Shown: piece after piece, positions 11,196-20,881 of the stretch | Position numbering within the stretch: the stretch's first letter is position 1 | Layout of the letters: the number at the start of each line of letters is the position of its first letter | From: Palsa-504 sp963800415 | Lineage (GTDB): Bacteria; Actinomycetota; Actinomycetes; Streptosporangiales; Streptosporangiaceae | Assembly: GCA_963800415.1 (NCBI GenBank) | Contig: CAWDBS010000061.1 | Coordinates: forward strand, 124,001 to 188,000 | Direction: 5' to 3' | Length of the DNA stretch: 64,000 bases | Notes under the pieces: generated by a model | The model's input: only the letters and a program-made list of their open reading frames with translations | What the model was told of the DNA's origin: nothing | Databases searched by the model: none | Made by a program: the position numbers and the translations under genes

Positions 11196-11699
11196 CTAGG
11201 GCCCGGACGCGGCCCCGGGCGGCTCGAACCCTTCGACCTCGGCGTTGGAGTCGCCCATCTTGGCGCACGGCAGGGCGCGCAGCGCGGCGACGTAGTCGGC
11301 CGGGGCGCCGGCCCGCTCCGCCGAGTCGGCGAGGATGCCGGTGCTCCGCGCCGACGGCAGCCCGCCCTCGTAGAAGTTGAGCACGTACAGCCAGGCCAGC
11401 ACATTGCCGTCGAGGGTGTCCACCCGGACCTTGGCCTTGCGGTAATAGCCGAGGGAGACGCCGTCCCAGTTGTCGAGTTCCTTCTCGTCGTTTTCGAACA
11501 TGTCGTAGAGCACGACGAAGACCCGCGAGCCCGGGTCCTCGACCACCGTGGCGAGGGCGCCGTCCCAGCCGATGTCCTCGCCGCCGAACGTCAGCCGCCA
11601 TCCTTCCAGCCAGCCCGTTCCCCGCTGGGGTGAGTACGGGCAACGCGAGAGCATCTGCGCTGGGTCCATGTTGCTGCCGTAGGCGGCGTACAGTGCCAC
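11196..11699 (-). CDS. Gamma-glutamylcyclotransferase-like (AIG2 fold) protein
   Basis: About 167 residues from an internal GTG start, chosen because the fold signature 'LYAAYGSNMDP' begins immediately after it. The longer open frame upstream would run into the divergent lpdA-type gene. 'YGSNM' is the substrate-binding loop of the GGCT/AIG2 family. The acidic 'LYDMFENDEKELDNWDG' region supplies the expected acidic residue, and 'VLNFYEGGLPS' is the conserved late segment. The family releases 5-oxoproline from gamma-glutamyl compounds; the actual substrate is not known here. The start codon is uncertain. Confidence 0.8.
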   Translation of the reverse strand: MALYAAYGSNMDPAQMLSRCPYSPQRGTGWLEGWRLTFGGEDIGWDGALATVVEDPGSRVFVVLYDMFENDEKELDNWDGVSLGYYRKAKVRVDTLDGNVLAWLYVLNFYEGGLPSARSTGILADSAERAGAPADYVAALRALPCAKMGDSNAEVEGFEPPGAASGP

Positions 11700-11794
11700 G
11701 GGGGAAAGCGTACGGTGTCCCGCCGCCGGACGCCGGGTATTGCCCCGGCCCTGATACCTGACTGCGACCAACTCACGCGGGAGAATTACCAATC

Positions 11795-13177
11795 GTGACC
11801 TTGCCACGTCACAGAATCGCGATCCTCGGCGGCGGGCCCGGCGGTTACGAAGCCGGCCTCGTCGCCGCCCAGCTCGGCGCCGACGTCACCGTCGTCGACT
11901 CCGACGGGCTCGGCGGCGCCTGCGTCCTCACCGACTGCGTGCCTTCCAAGTCGCTGATCGAGACCTCCCACGCGATGACGCTGCTCAACCGGAGCGCCGG
12001 GCTCGGCATCGCCACCGGCGGCCTGGCCACGGTCAACGCCGCGCGGCTGTACGAGCGGATCACCGACCTGGCCAAGGCCCAGTCCCGCGACATCACCGCG
12101 CGGGTGGCCGCGGAAGGCGTCCGGGTGATCGCCGCGCCCGGCCGGCTGGCTGGCCCGGGCACGGTGCGGGCGGGCGACGAGGAGATCGAGGCGGACGCGA
12201 TCCTGATCGCCACCGGGGCGATGCCCCGCGTGCTGCCCGGCGCCGAGCCCGACGGCGAGCGCATCCTGAACTGGCGGCAGCTCTACGACCTGACCGAGCT
12301 ACCCCCGGACCTGATCGTGGTCGGCTCGGGCGTCACCGGAGCCGAGTTCGCCTGCGCCTACCAGGCGCTCGGCTCGCGGGTCACGCTGGTGTCCTCCCGG
12401 GACCGGGTGCTGCCGCAGGAGGACCAGGACGCGGCCAGCCTGATCGAGGACGTGTTCCGCCGCAGCGGCATGACGGTGCTCGGCCGATCCCGCGCCCAAG
12501 CCGTCCACCGGGACTCCGGCGGCGTCACCGTGACCCTGCAGGACGGCCGGACCGTGACCGGGAGCCATTGCCTGCTGACCGTGGGCATGGTGCCGCGGAC
12601 CGAGGGCATCGGCCTGGATGAGGCCGGGGTGAAGGTGGACGCGCACGGCTTCATCGAGGTGGACCGGGTGTCCCGGACGTCGGTCCCCGGCGTGTACGCG
12701 GCCGGGGACTGCACCGGCGTGCTCATGCTGGCCTCGGTCGCCGCCATGCAGGGCCGGATCGCGATGTGGCACACGCTCGGTGAGGCGGTGGGGCCGCTGC
12801 GGCTTGGCCACGTCGCCGCGACCATCTTCACCGACCCGGAGATTGCCACCGTCGGCGTCTCGCAGCGGGCGGTCACCGCGGGCGAGGTCTCCGCCCGGGT
12901 GCTCAAGCTGCCGCTGGCCACCAACCCGCGGGCCAAGATGGCCGGCTTTCGCGACGGTTTCGTCAAGGTGTTCACCAGCCCGGGCACCGGCGTCGTGCTC
13001 GGCGGCGTGATCGTGGCCCCGCGGGCCAGCGAGCTGATCCTGGCCGTCTCGGTCGCCATGGAGCAGCGCCTCACCGCCGAGCAGCTGGCCCGCACCTTCG
13101 CCGTCTACCCGTCCCTGTCCGGCAGCATCACCGAGGCCGCCCGCAAGCTCATGGAGTTCCCCCCCGGCGGCCCCTAA
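11795..13177 (+). CDS. lpdA: LpdA-type NAD(P)H-quinone reductase (flavoprotein disulfide reductase family)
   Basis: A 460-residue FAD/NAD(P) oxidoreductase: 'RIAILGGGPGGYEAGLVAAQLG' (FAD), 'GGACVLTDCVPSKSLI' in the disulfide position, 'LIVVGSGVTGAEFACAY' (NAD(P)) and 'VYAAGDCTGVLMLASVAAMQGRIAM'. The first Cys of the usual CxxxxC pair is present but lies in 'GACVLTDCVPS', the pattern of actinobacterial LpdA. The catalytic His-Pro of dihydrolipoamide dehydrogenase is missing: the C-terminal motif reads 'VYPSLSGSI' instead of 'HPTLSE'. This agrees with a quinone reductase rather than a lipoamide dehydrogenase. GTG start at 11795. Confidence 0.9.
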   Translation: MTLPRHRIAILGGGPGGYEAGLVAAQLGADVTVVDSDGLGGACVLTDCVPSKSLIETSHAMTLLNRSAGLGIATGGLATVNAARLYERITDLAKAQSRDITARVAAEGVRVIAAPGRLAGPGTVRAGDEEIEADAILIATGAMPRVLPGAEPDGERILNWRQLYDLTELPPDLIVVGSGVTGAEFACAYQALGSRVTLVSSRDRVLPQEDQDAASLIEDVFRRSGMTVLGRSRAQAVHRDSGGVTVTLQDGRTVTGSHCLLTVGMVPRTEGIGLDEAGVKVDAHGFIEVDRVSRTSVPGVYAAGDCTGVLMLASVAAMQGRIAMWHTLGEAVGPLRLGHVAATIFTDPEIATVGVSQRAVTAGEVSARVLKLPLATNPRAKMAGFRDGFVKVFTSPGTGVVLGGVIVAPRASELILAVSVAMEQRLTAEQLARTFAVYPSLSGSITEAARKLMEFPPGGP

Positions 13178-13255
13178 CCCTTGGCAGCCGGGCGCCGAGC
13201 GCGAACAGCACCTGGCGCACCGCGCCCGGATCCCCCGGGATCCTGCTCATCGTGA

Positions 13256-15001
13256 TCAGTCCGCGAGCTCGCAGATGGCCGCGCCCGCGGTGACCGTCTG
13301 GCCTACCTCCACGGACAGCCCGGTCACGGTGCCGTCCTTGTGCGCGGCCAGCGGCTGCTCCATCTTCATCGCCTCCAGCACGACTACCACGTCGCCGGCC
13401 GACACACGCTGCCCCTCGCTGGCCGCGATCTTGATGATCGTGCCCTGCATGGGGCTGACCAAGGTGGCTCCGCTAGCCCGGTGGGAGGACCCCGCGCGGC
13501 CTCCCCGCGACCGGGGGGACGCATCCCTCCGGACCACTGCCGGGCTGGACCCGCCGAACCCGGCCGGTACCACTACCTCGAGCCGTTTCCCGCCGACCTC
13601 CACGGTCAGCTTCTCCCGCTCGGCCGGCTCCGCCTCCTCCGGGGTCTCCTGCGGCGGCATGGGTCCGTCGAATTCGGTCTCGATCCAGCGGGTGTGCACC
13701 CGCAGCGGCTCGCCGGCGAACGCGGGGTCGGTGACCACGGCCCGGTGGAAGGGCAGCACGGTGGGCATTCCGCCCACCTCGAACTCGGCCAGCGCGCGCA
13801 CCGAGCGCGCCAATGCCTCGGCCCGGCTGGCGCCGGTCACGATCAGCTTGGCGATCAGCGAGTCGAACACCTGCGGGACCGTCATCCCGGCCGCGTACCC
13901 GGCGTCGAGCCGCACGCCCGGCCCGGACGGCGGGTTCCATGCGGTGATCGTGCCCGGGGCGGGCAGGAAGCCGCGGCCCGGGTCCTCGGCGTTGATCCGG
14001 AACTCGATCGAGTGCCCGCGGGCCGGCGGGTCGTCGTAGCCGAGCGGCTCGCCCTCGGCGATGCGGAACATCTCGCGCACCAGGTCGATGCCGGTGACCT
14101 CCTCGCTGACCGGGTGCTCGACCTGCAGCCGGGTGTTGACCTCGAGGAAGCTGATCGTGCCGTCCTGGCCGACGAGGAATTCGCAGGTGCCCGCGCCGAC
14201 GTAGCCGGCCAGCCGCAGGATGTCCTTGGAGGACCGGTAGAGCGTTTCGGTCTGCGCGGCGGACAGGAACGGCGCCGGCGCCTCCTCGACCAGCTTCTGG
14301 TGCCTGCGCTGCAACGAGCAGTCCCTGGTCGAGACCACCACCACGTGGCCCTGGGCGTCGGCCAGGCACTGCGTCTCCACGTGCCGCGGCCGGTCCAGGT
14401 ACCGCTCGACGAAGCACTCGCCCCGGCCGAAGGCCGCGGTGGCCTCACGGACCGCCGACTCGTAGCGGTCGGCGACCTCCTCCTCGCGCCAGGCCACCTT
14501 CAGCCCGCGGCCGCCGCCGCCGAACGCGGCCTTGATCGCCACCGGGTAGCCGTACTCCCGGGCGAACGCGATCACCTCGTCGGCGTCCTGCACCGGGTCC
14601 GGGGTGCCCGGCGTGAGCGGCGCCCCGGCCGCCAGGGCGATGTGCCGCGCCCGGACCTTGTCGCCCAGCGCCTCGATGGCCTGCGGCGGGGGCCCGATCC
14701 AGGTCAGCCCGGCTGCCGAAACCGTCCGGGCGAAGTCGGCGTTCTCGGCCAGGAAGCCGTAGCCGGGGTGCACCGCGTCCGCGCCGGACTCCAGCGCCAC
14801 CTTGATGATCTTGTCGATGTCCAGGTAGGTCTCCGCGCTGGTCGCCCCGCCCAGCGCGTAGGCCTCGTCGGCCATCCTTACGTGCAGCGCGTCCAGGTCG
14901 GGCTCGGCGTACACGGCCACGCTGCCCAGCCCGGCATCACGGCAAGCCCGCGCCACCCGGACCGCGATCTCACCGCGGTTCGCGATCAGCACCTTGCGCA
15001 C
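13256..15001 (-). CDS. accA: Biotin-dependent acyl-CoA carboxylase alpha chain (BC + BCCP)
   Basis: 581 residues combining biotin carboxylase and biotin carrier domains, the alpha chain of acetyl/propionyl-CoA carboxylases in actinomycetes. Motifs: 'KVLIANRGEIAVRVARACRDAG' at the start, 'HPGYGFLAENADFA', ATP-grasp 'KAAFGGGGRGLKV', 'FLEVNTRLQVEHPVSEEVTG', and C-terminal 'VLEAMKMEQPL' with the biotinyl Lys. The GTG start has a GGGAGG site seven bases upstream. A Ser/Arg-rich linker (about residues 480-510) contains a C/G-run repeat like the one at the guaB N-terminus. The partner beta chain is not nearby. Confidence 0.95.
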   Translation of the reverse strand: MRKVLIANRGEIAVRVARACRDAGLGSVAVYAEPDLDALHVRMADEAYALGGATSAETYLDIDKIIKVALESGADAVHPGYGFLAENADFARTVSAAGLTWIGPPPQAIEALGDKVRARHIALAAGAPLTPGTPDPVQDADEVIAFAREYGYPVAIKAAFGGGGRGLKVAWREEEVADRYESAVREATAAFGRGECFVERYLDRPRHVETQCLADAQGHVVVVSTRDCSLQRRHQKLVEEAPAPFLSAAQTETLYRSSKDILRLAGYVGAGTCEFLVGQDGTISFLEVNTRLQVEHPVSEEVTGIDLVREMFRIAEGEPLGYDDPPARGHSIEFRINAEDPGRGFLPAPGTITAWNPPSGPGVRLDAGYAAGMTVPQVFDSLIAKLIVTGASRAEALARSVRALAEFEVGGMPTVLPFHRAVVTDPAFAGEPLRVHTRWIETEFDGPMPPQETPEEAEPAEREKLTVEVGGKRLEVVVPAGFGGSSPAVVRRDASPRSRGGRAGSSHRASGATLVSPMQGTIIKIAASEGQRVSAGDVVVVLEAMKMEQPLAAHKDGTVTGLSVEVGQTVTAGAAICELAD

Positions 15002-15165
15002 TGCGGCCTCCCTGATTCCTGCTGCGCAGGAAGTCTAGTCAGTGAGATCATGCTGCCATCCTGACATCAGCGTCCGCACGGCCCGGCTGCCCGGGGCACG
15101 CCAGAGCGCCGCGTGGGGACTTTGGTCCCTAGCGGGGTGATCATCGTGCCTGGTCTGATGGGAAA

Positions 15166-15663
15166 ATGTTCGTCGCTGCCGAGATGCCTGTGGATCTGAG
15201 CTTTCCTGACGCGGCGGACCGGCTCGCGAATCTGGCGCGCGGCGGGTCGCTGACCCGCATGTCGGAGGGAGCCTACGGTGATGGCCTTACCGGCCTGGTC
15301 CTGGTGGGCCCGCTCGGTGCCGTGCCGGGAATGTTCAAGCTGGTCAAGGTGCATGTCCTGGACGTGGTGACCCGCGGTGAGGCCGCCGTGCTCGCGCTGA
15401 GGTGGGAGGCTACCGGGCCGGGCGGCAGGCTGTTCCCTGCGCTGGATGCCGACATATGGCTGACCCCCGCCGGGGAGCATTCCACCCGGCTATCGCTGGC
15501 CGGGGTCTACCGGCCGCCGCTCGCTGGGCTGGGCGCGGGCCTGGACAGGGCGGTCTTTCACAAGGTGGCCGACGCGACGGTCCGGTCCCTGCTGGCCCGC
15601 GTGGCGGACGGCGTGCGCCGGGCTCCGCTGCCTTACCGCGTCCGCCTCTCAACCGAAGTGTGA
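15166..15663 (+). CDS. Conserved small protein, SRPBCC-like fold suspected
   Basis: 165 residues, transcribed divergently from the carboxylase gene. The pattern of alternating strands with 'LRWEATGPGGRLFPALDADIWLTP', then 'TRLSLAGVYRPPLAGLGAGLD' and a final amphipathic helix 'VADATVRSLLARVADGV' fits the START/SRPBCC ligand-binding fold seen in many actinomycete proteins of this size. No catalytic residues can be named. An alternative ATG lies at 15184. Confidence 0.65.
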   Translation: MFVAAEMPVDLSFPDAADRLANLARGGSLTRMSEGAYGDGLTGLVLVGPLGAVPGMFKLVKVHVLDVVTRGEAAVLALRWEATGPGGRLFPALDADIWLTPAGEHSTRLSLAGVYRPPLAGLGAGLDRAVFHKVADATVRSLLARVADGVRRAPLPYRVRLSTEV

Positions 15664-15897
15664 TCTCGGGTACGTAGAGTAAGCGCCAGACCGGTTGCGA
15701 GACCGTTGCTTGGGGCCTGGGACTCTCGGTGGTCGCCGACGTATCGACCTGCGTGACGACAACGACTTTTCGTTACGACGAGGTAACGAAAGCGTGACTA
15801 AGCTATCCGCTTTTGCCCGACGTGCGTTGAGTACTTCAGAACAGCGGGGCGGAACGGAAGGAGCCCGGGTGCGCCTGATCATCTCGGAGCGCCGAGG

Positions 15898-18589
15898 ATG
15901 ACCGTGCTCGGCATGCTGGCGTGGTGCGCGGCGGCGGTGAGCCTGTGGCTCGGCGCGCGCCGGTATGACAGCGCCGTCGCGCGGGCCTACCGGTGGCTCG
16001 CGGCCGGCGCCGCGCTGTACTGCGTCGGCCTGGTCATCCCGGGGATCCGCGGTGGCACGCTGAACCCGGCTCCCGGCCTGTCCTTCACCGACCTGCCGCC
16101 GCTGCTGGCGCTGGCCGCGCTGGCCGTCGGCACCGCGACGCTGACCATGGCCGAACGGGGCGGCGTCAACAGCCCGCACCGGCCGCAGCCGGGTCGTCCC
16201 GGCACCCCGGCCCGGCCGGACGGCCCGGCCGAGAATCAGCCGGGCGCGGAGGGCTCGCCGGGTTCGGTCCTGCCCGGGCTCGCGGACGGCTACGTGGTGG
16301 CCGTCGCGCTGCTGGTGATCGGCTGGACCACGCTGTTCAGCGCAGAGTTCCACCGGTCGGGTGAGCGGCCGGGCACCTTCCTGCTCGCCCTGATCCACCC
16401 GCTGGCGGACCTGGCCGTGCTCGGCGCGCTGCTGCCGATGGTCGCGGCCGCCTGGCACCGGGCCACGCTGCCCTACCTGGCCCTGCTCGCCATCGCCGTC
16501 GGTGACGCGCTGGCCGTGGGCCAGCGGGTGCTGGGCGGCCACCTGGGTGTCGCGGCGCAGCTGATGCCGGTGATCGCGGCGGTACTGCTCGGCGTGGCCC
16601 CGTGGCGGGTGACCGAGGGATTCGGGTCCAGCTGGACCCGCCGGACGGCAAGCTCGGCGGCGGCGACCGTCCTCGCGGTGCTGGCCGCCGCCGCAGCCAC
16701 CCTGGTGGTGATCGGGAACGGCCTGGCCACAGTGCCGGCCGTCCGGGGTCGCGCTGCTCGTCGCGGGCGGCGCCGGGGTCCTCGTGCTGGCCACGCGGGT
16801 CTTCATGCTGGTCCGGGAGAACCTGGCCATGCTCGGCATCTGGCGGGAGTCCAGCCGGAGCCTGCGCGACCTGGCCAACCGGACCAGCGACGTGGTCCTG
16901 GTCTGCGACCTGGACGGCGTGGTCAGGTACGCGAGCCCGGTGATCGAGGACTACGGCTACCCGCCTGGTGCGCTGACCGGCCGGCGACTGCTCGACTTCG
17001 TCCACCCGGAGGACCGGTCCGCCGCGCTGGCGTCCGCCCGGCTGGCGCTCGGCGGGTACCATCCCACCGGACCCGAAGGCTCCATGTCGTCGGCCGGCGA
17101 GACCCCCGAAGGGGCCGCGGGATCCGGCCGGTTCCCGGTCCGGGTCCGGGCCGCCGACGGAACCTGGCGGCACATCGAGTCCACCGTGCTGCGCTACCAG
17201 GCGCCCGGCGAGCCCATCCAGATGCTGGTCACCGCGCGCGACGTGAGCGACCAGGTCGCGCTGCGCCAGCAGGTCACCCACCTGACCTTCCACGACGGGC
17301 TGACCGGGCTGCCGAACCGGGCCTACGTCGAGGAGCGAGCCCGGGACGTGCTGCGCGACGCCGCGGTGGCCGGCCGGACCGGCGTCATCTTCCTGGACCT
17401 GGACCGCTTCACCGCGGTCAACGACTCGGTCGGCCACGGCGCGGGCGACCTCGTGCTGGCCCAGGCGGCCCGGCGGCTGCGCGCCGTCGTCCCGGTTCAC
17501 GACACGGTCGCCCGCTGGGGCAGCGACGAGTTCGCCGTCCTGGTCGAGAACGCCGGGAACGTCCAGGAGGTAGCCGAGATCGCCGAGCGGCTGGCCGGCG
17601 CGATCGCCGCCGAGCCGTTCCGGGTGGCCAGCCAGCAGATCACGCTCACCGCGAGCGTAGGCGTCGCGCTGGCCGACGTGGACCCGCCCGGGCTCGTGCT
17701 GCGCAACGCGGACGTGGCCATGTCGCGGGCCAAGGACACCGGCGGCGACCGGGTCGAGGTCTACGCCGCGCACATGCACGCGGACGTGGTCCGCAGGCTG
17801 GAGATCGTCAGCGACCTGCAGCAGGCCATCAGCAACGGGGAGCTGACCCTGCAGTTCCAGCCGATCGTGGACCTGGCGACCTCGCGCGTGGTCGGGGCCG
17901 AGGCGCTGGTCCGCTGGTGGCGTGGCGACCAGGTGGTCCCGCCGCAGGAGTTCCTCGGCGCCGCCGAGGAATCCGGCCTCATCGTCCCGCTCGGCGAGTG
18001 GGTGCTGCGCGAGGCGTGCGCCCAGGGCGCCGCCTGGCGGCAGTCGTCCTCGGACGTCGGGGTCTCGGTGAACCTGTCCGAGCGGCAGATCACCGCGGCC
18101 GCCTTCAGCGCGCGGGTGGCGGCGATCCTCGCCGAGACCGGGCTGCCACCCGAGGCCCTCACCGTCGAGGTGAACGAGCGGATCCTGGTCGAGGGGGACG
18201 GGCTGATCGGCGAGCGGCTCACGGACCTGCACCGGCTGGGCGTCCGGATCGCCATCGACGACTTCGGCACCGGATACGCCTCGCTGGCCAACCTGCGCCA
18301 GTTCCCGCTGGACATCATCAAGATCGATCCCTCGTTCGTGGCCGGCCTCGGTCACGACGACACGCTCACCCTGCTGACCAGGACCGTGGTGCAGGTGGGC
18401 CGCGACCTCGGCCTGCGGGTCATCGCCGAGGGCATCGAGCAGCCGCGCCAGCTCATCGCCCTGCGCGAGATGGGCTGCGGTTACGGCCAGGGATTCATGG
18501 TGGCCAGGCCGATGGGCGCGTCCGGAGTGGAAGCCCTGATCAGGACGTCGGGAGACGGAGCCGCGCGAGCGGCCCGTCTCGGAATGTGA
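15898..18589 (+). CDS. Membrane-anchored PAS-GGDEF-EAL protein, with an apparent frameshift
   Basis: A cyclic-di-GMP enzyme of about 896 residues when reconstructed. The N-terminal frame encodes at least six hydrophobic segments (residues 1-280). Near 16741-16750 the frame changes by one base, and the second frame continues with a last membrane helix, a PAS domain ('RTSDVVLVCDLDGVVRYASP'), a GGDEF domain ('HDGLTGLPNRAYVEERAR', active-site motif 'RWGSDEF') and an EAL domain ('VGAEALVRWWRG', 'NLSERQ', 'IAIDDFGTGYASL', 'AEGIEQ'). The GGDEF site has Ser at the second Gly, so cyclase activity is uncertain. The EAL motif looks intact, favouring phosphodiesterase activity. The stop codon overlaps a regulatory palindrome for ilvB. 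Confidence 0.87.
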
Positions 18590-18593
18590 GACA
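18575..18593. promoter_or_regulatory. Operator-like palindrome upstream of ilvB (site 1 of 3)
   Basis: CGTCTCGGAATGTGAGACA, with GTCTC and GAGAC as inverted arms seven bases apart. Near-identical 19-mers occur at 23541-23559 and 26389-26407, each upstream of a branched-chain amino acid leader peptide. Its centre is about 62 bases before the leader start, upstream of the core promoter, which suits an activator. A branched-chain regulator such as NdgR/LtbR (IclR family) is a guess. Confidence 0.75.
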
Positions 18594-18607
18594 ACCCGCG
18601 TCAGCGG

Positions 18608-18638
18608 TTGACGCATCGTGTCCGAATGGCAGTAAGGT
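18608..18638 (+). promoter_or_regulatory. Predicted ilvB promoter
   Basis: TTGACG at 18608-18613 and TAAGGT at 18633-18638, separated by 19 bases. A start site about 7 bases after the -10 box falls at the leader GTG, so the leader peptide mRNA is probably leaderless or nearly so. Confidence 0.6.
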
Positions 18639-18645
18639 GTTACCC

Positions 18646-18693
18646 GTGAAGTACCCGCAGATCCTCGTACTTGGCCGGCGCGCAGGCAGCTGA
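18646..18693 (+). CDS. ilvB leader peptide (attenuation)
   Basis: A 15-codon open frame, MKYPQILVLGRRAGS, with four consecutive branched-chain codons (Ile-Leu-Val-Leu). It sits between a good promoter and a strong terminator-like hairpin, directly ahead of ilvB. This is the classic layout of transcription attenuation, in which ribosome stalling at Ile/Leu/Val codons prevents the terminator from forming. The C-terminal 'GRRxGS' is shared with the other two leader peptides of this region. Confidence 0.85.
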   Translation: MKYPQILVLGRRAGS

Positions 18694-18713
18694 CCAAGCA
18701 GCTCACTGCGCGC

Positions 18714-18749
18714 TCCCCTCGACTGCCGTCCGGCACGAGGGGATTTTTT
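18714..18749 (+). terminator. Attenuator terminator before ilvB
   Basis: Stem TCCCCTCG / CGAGGGGA with an inner TGCCG/CGGCA stem, followed by six T. It ends 34 bases before the ilvB start and 20 bases after the leader peptide stop. Confidence 0.92.
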
Positions 18750-18783
18750 ATGCCGCCGGATCCGAGCCAATGGAGACTTACCG

Positions 18784-20881
18784 ATGACCGAGCAGATGAC
18801 GGGCCGCAAGGAACCCGCAGGCACGGAGCGACCCGCGGGGGCCGCTACCGGACCTTCGGGTCCCAGCCCGCGGGACCTGGCCGCCCGCTCGCCGCACCAC
18901 CCGCCCGCCCGCGGCGCTGACCAGCCACGCCCGGCCGAAGCCTCGCCTTCCGCCGCGGCCCAGGCGGCTTCCGCGCAGCCCGTTCCCGGGCCGCGCCGGT
19001 TCCCGCGCAGCAGGCGCCGGGCGCCGGGGCCGAGCCGCCGCGCGTGCAGGTCACCAGCCCGGGCAAGGCGCGGGCCACCGGAGCGCAGGCGCTGGTGTAC
19101 GCGCTCGAGCGAGTCGGCGCGGACGTGGTGTTCGGCATCCCGGGCGGCGCCGTCCTGCCGGCCTACGACCCGCTGCTCGACTCCAAGATCATCAGGCACA
19201 TCCTGGTCAGGCACGAGCAGGGTGCCGGCCATGCGGCCACCGGGTACGCGCAGGCCACCGGCCGTGTCGGCGTGTGCATGGCGACCAGCGGCCCGGGCGC
19301 GACGAACCTGGTGACGCCGATCGCCGACGCCTACATGGACTCGGTCCCGATGGTGGCCATCACCGGGCAGGTGCCGTCCAGCCTGATCGGCACCGACGGC
19401 TTCCAGGAAGCCGACATCTCCGGGATCACGATCCCGATCACCAAGCACAACTTCCTGGTCACCAAGCCCGAGGACATCGCCCGGACCATTGGCGAGGCCT
19501 TCCACGTGGCCTCGACCGGGCGGCCCGGGCCGGTGCTGGTGGACATCGCCAAGGACGCGCTGCAGGCGATGACCGACTTCAGCTGGCCGGTCCCGTTCGA
19601 GCTGCCTGGCTACCACCCGGTGACCCGGCCGCACGCCCGGCAGGTGCGCGAGGCCGCCCGGCTGATCAGCGAGTCCAGGCGCCCGGTGCTCTACGTCGGC
19701 GGCGGCGTGATCAAGGCGCGGGCCGCCGCGGAGCTGCGCGAGCTCGCCGAGCTGACCGGCATCCCGGTGGTCACCACGCTGATGGCCAGGGGCGCGTTCC
19801 CGGACCGGCACCCGCAGCACATGGGCATGCCCGGCATGCACGGCACGGTGGCGGCGGTCGGCGCGCTGCAGCAGGCCGACCTGCTCATCGCGCTCGGCAC
19901 CAGGTTCGACGACCGGGTGACCGGCAAGCTGGACACGTTCGCGCCCGGGGCGCTGATCGTGCACGCGGACATCGACCCGGCCGAGATCTCCAAGAACCGC
20001 CGCGCCGACGTGCCGATCGTCGGCGACTGCCGCGAGGTGATCGCCGACCTGGTGGCGGCGGTGACGGCCGAGCACGAGCAGGGTCGCCGCGCGGACCTGA
20101 CCGCCTGGCGGGCCCAGCTGGACTCGCTGCGCGGCACCTACCCGCTCGGTTACGACCAGCCGGACGACGGCACGCTGGCGCCGCAGTACGTGATCGAGCG
20201 GATCGGCAAGATCGCGGGCCCGGAGGCGGTGTACGTGGCCGGGGTCGGCCAGCACCAGATGTGGGCGGCCCAGTTCATCGACTACGAGAACCCGGGCACC
20301 TGGATCAACTCGGGCGGCCTCGGCACGATGGGCTTCGCCGTGCCGGCCGCGATGGGCGCCAAGGTCGGCCGCCCGGACGCCACCGTGTGGGCGATCGACG
20401 GGGACGGCTGCTTCCAGATGACCAACCAGGAGCTGGCCACCTGCGCCCTGGAGGGCATCCCGGTCAAGGTCGCGATCATCAACAACGGCAGCCTCGGCAT
20501 GGTCCGGCAGTGGCAGACGCTGTTCTACAACGAGCGCTACTCCAACACCGACCTGCACCCCCAGGGGGATACGGGGGGCGGACAGCCCCCCCGGGAGCGG
20601 GGGGACCGGGGGGTCGCCCCCCGGGTGAACACGGCACCCGCATCCCCGACTTCGTCAAGCTCGCCGAGGCCTACGGCTGCGAGGGCATCCGCTGCGAGGA
20701 GACCGCCGACGTGGACAAGGTGATCGAGCGGGCCATGGCCATCAACGACCGCCCGGTCGTGGTGGACTTCATCGTGCACCGGGACGCCATGGTCTGGCCC
20801 ATGGTCGCGGCCGGCACCAGCAACAACGACATCAAGTTCGCGCGCGGCCTGGCGCCCGACTGGGGAGGTTCGACCGAATGA
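18784..20881 (+). CDS. ilvB: Acetolactate synthase large subunit, with two apparent frameshifts
   Basis: A ThDP/FAD enzyme making acetolactate or acetohydroxybutyrate for Val, Leu and Ile. The ATG at 18784 (ribosome site TGGAGA) starts 'MTEQMTGRKEPAG', as in Streptomyces IlvB, and leads into an Ala/Pro-rich extension. At 18988-18992 a base is missing (CCCGGGCC for CCCGGGGCC). The catalytic body then runs in the next frame: 'GADVVFGIPGGAVLPAYD', 'RHEQGAGHAATGYAQA' with the catalytic Glu, 'GDGCFQMTNQELATC' and 'NNGSLGMVRQWQTLFY'. Near 20562-20632 a C/G-rich block interrupts 'YSNTDLH...GEHGTRIPDF', and the frame changes again to end 'HRDAMVWPMVAAGTSNNDI'. The 3' end overlaps ilvN by four bases (ATGA). 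Confidence 0.92.
20562..20632. repeat. GC-run insert inside ilvB
   Basis: About 70 bases made almost wholly of G-runs and C-runs, with palindromic parts such as GGGGGCGGACAGCCCCC and GGGGGGTCGCCCCCC. It separates conserved ilvB segments and changes the frame. Related C/G-run motifs occur in the guaB N-terminus (about 2473-2506) and the carboxylase linker (about 13497-13540). It resembles short palindromic repeats scattered in actinomycete genomes. Confidence 0.6.

Noticed and set aside
15695..15901. 68-codon frame before the GGDEF-EAL gene
   Set aside because: No ribosome site, Arg-rich composition and it runs into the start of the next gene; it is more likely promoter DNA.
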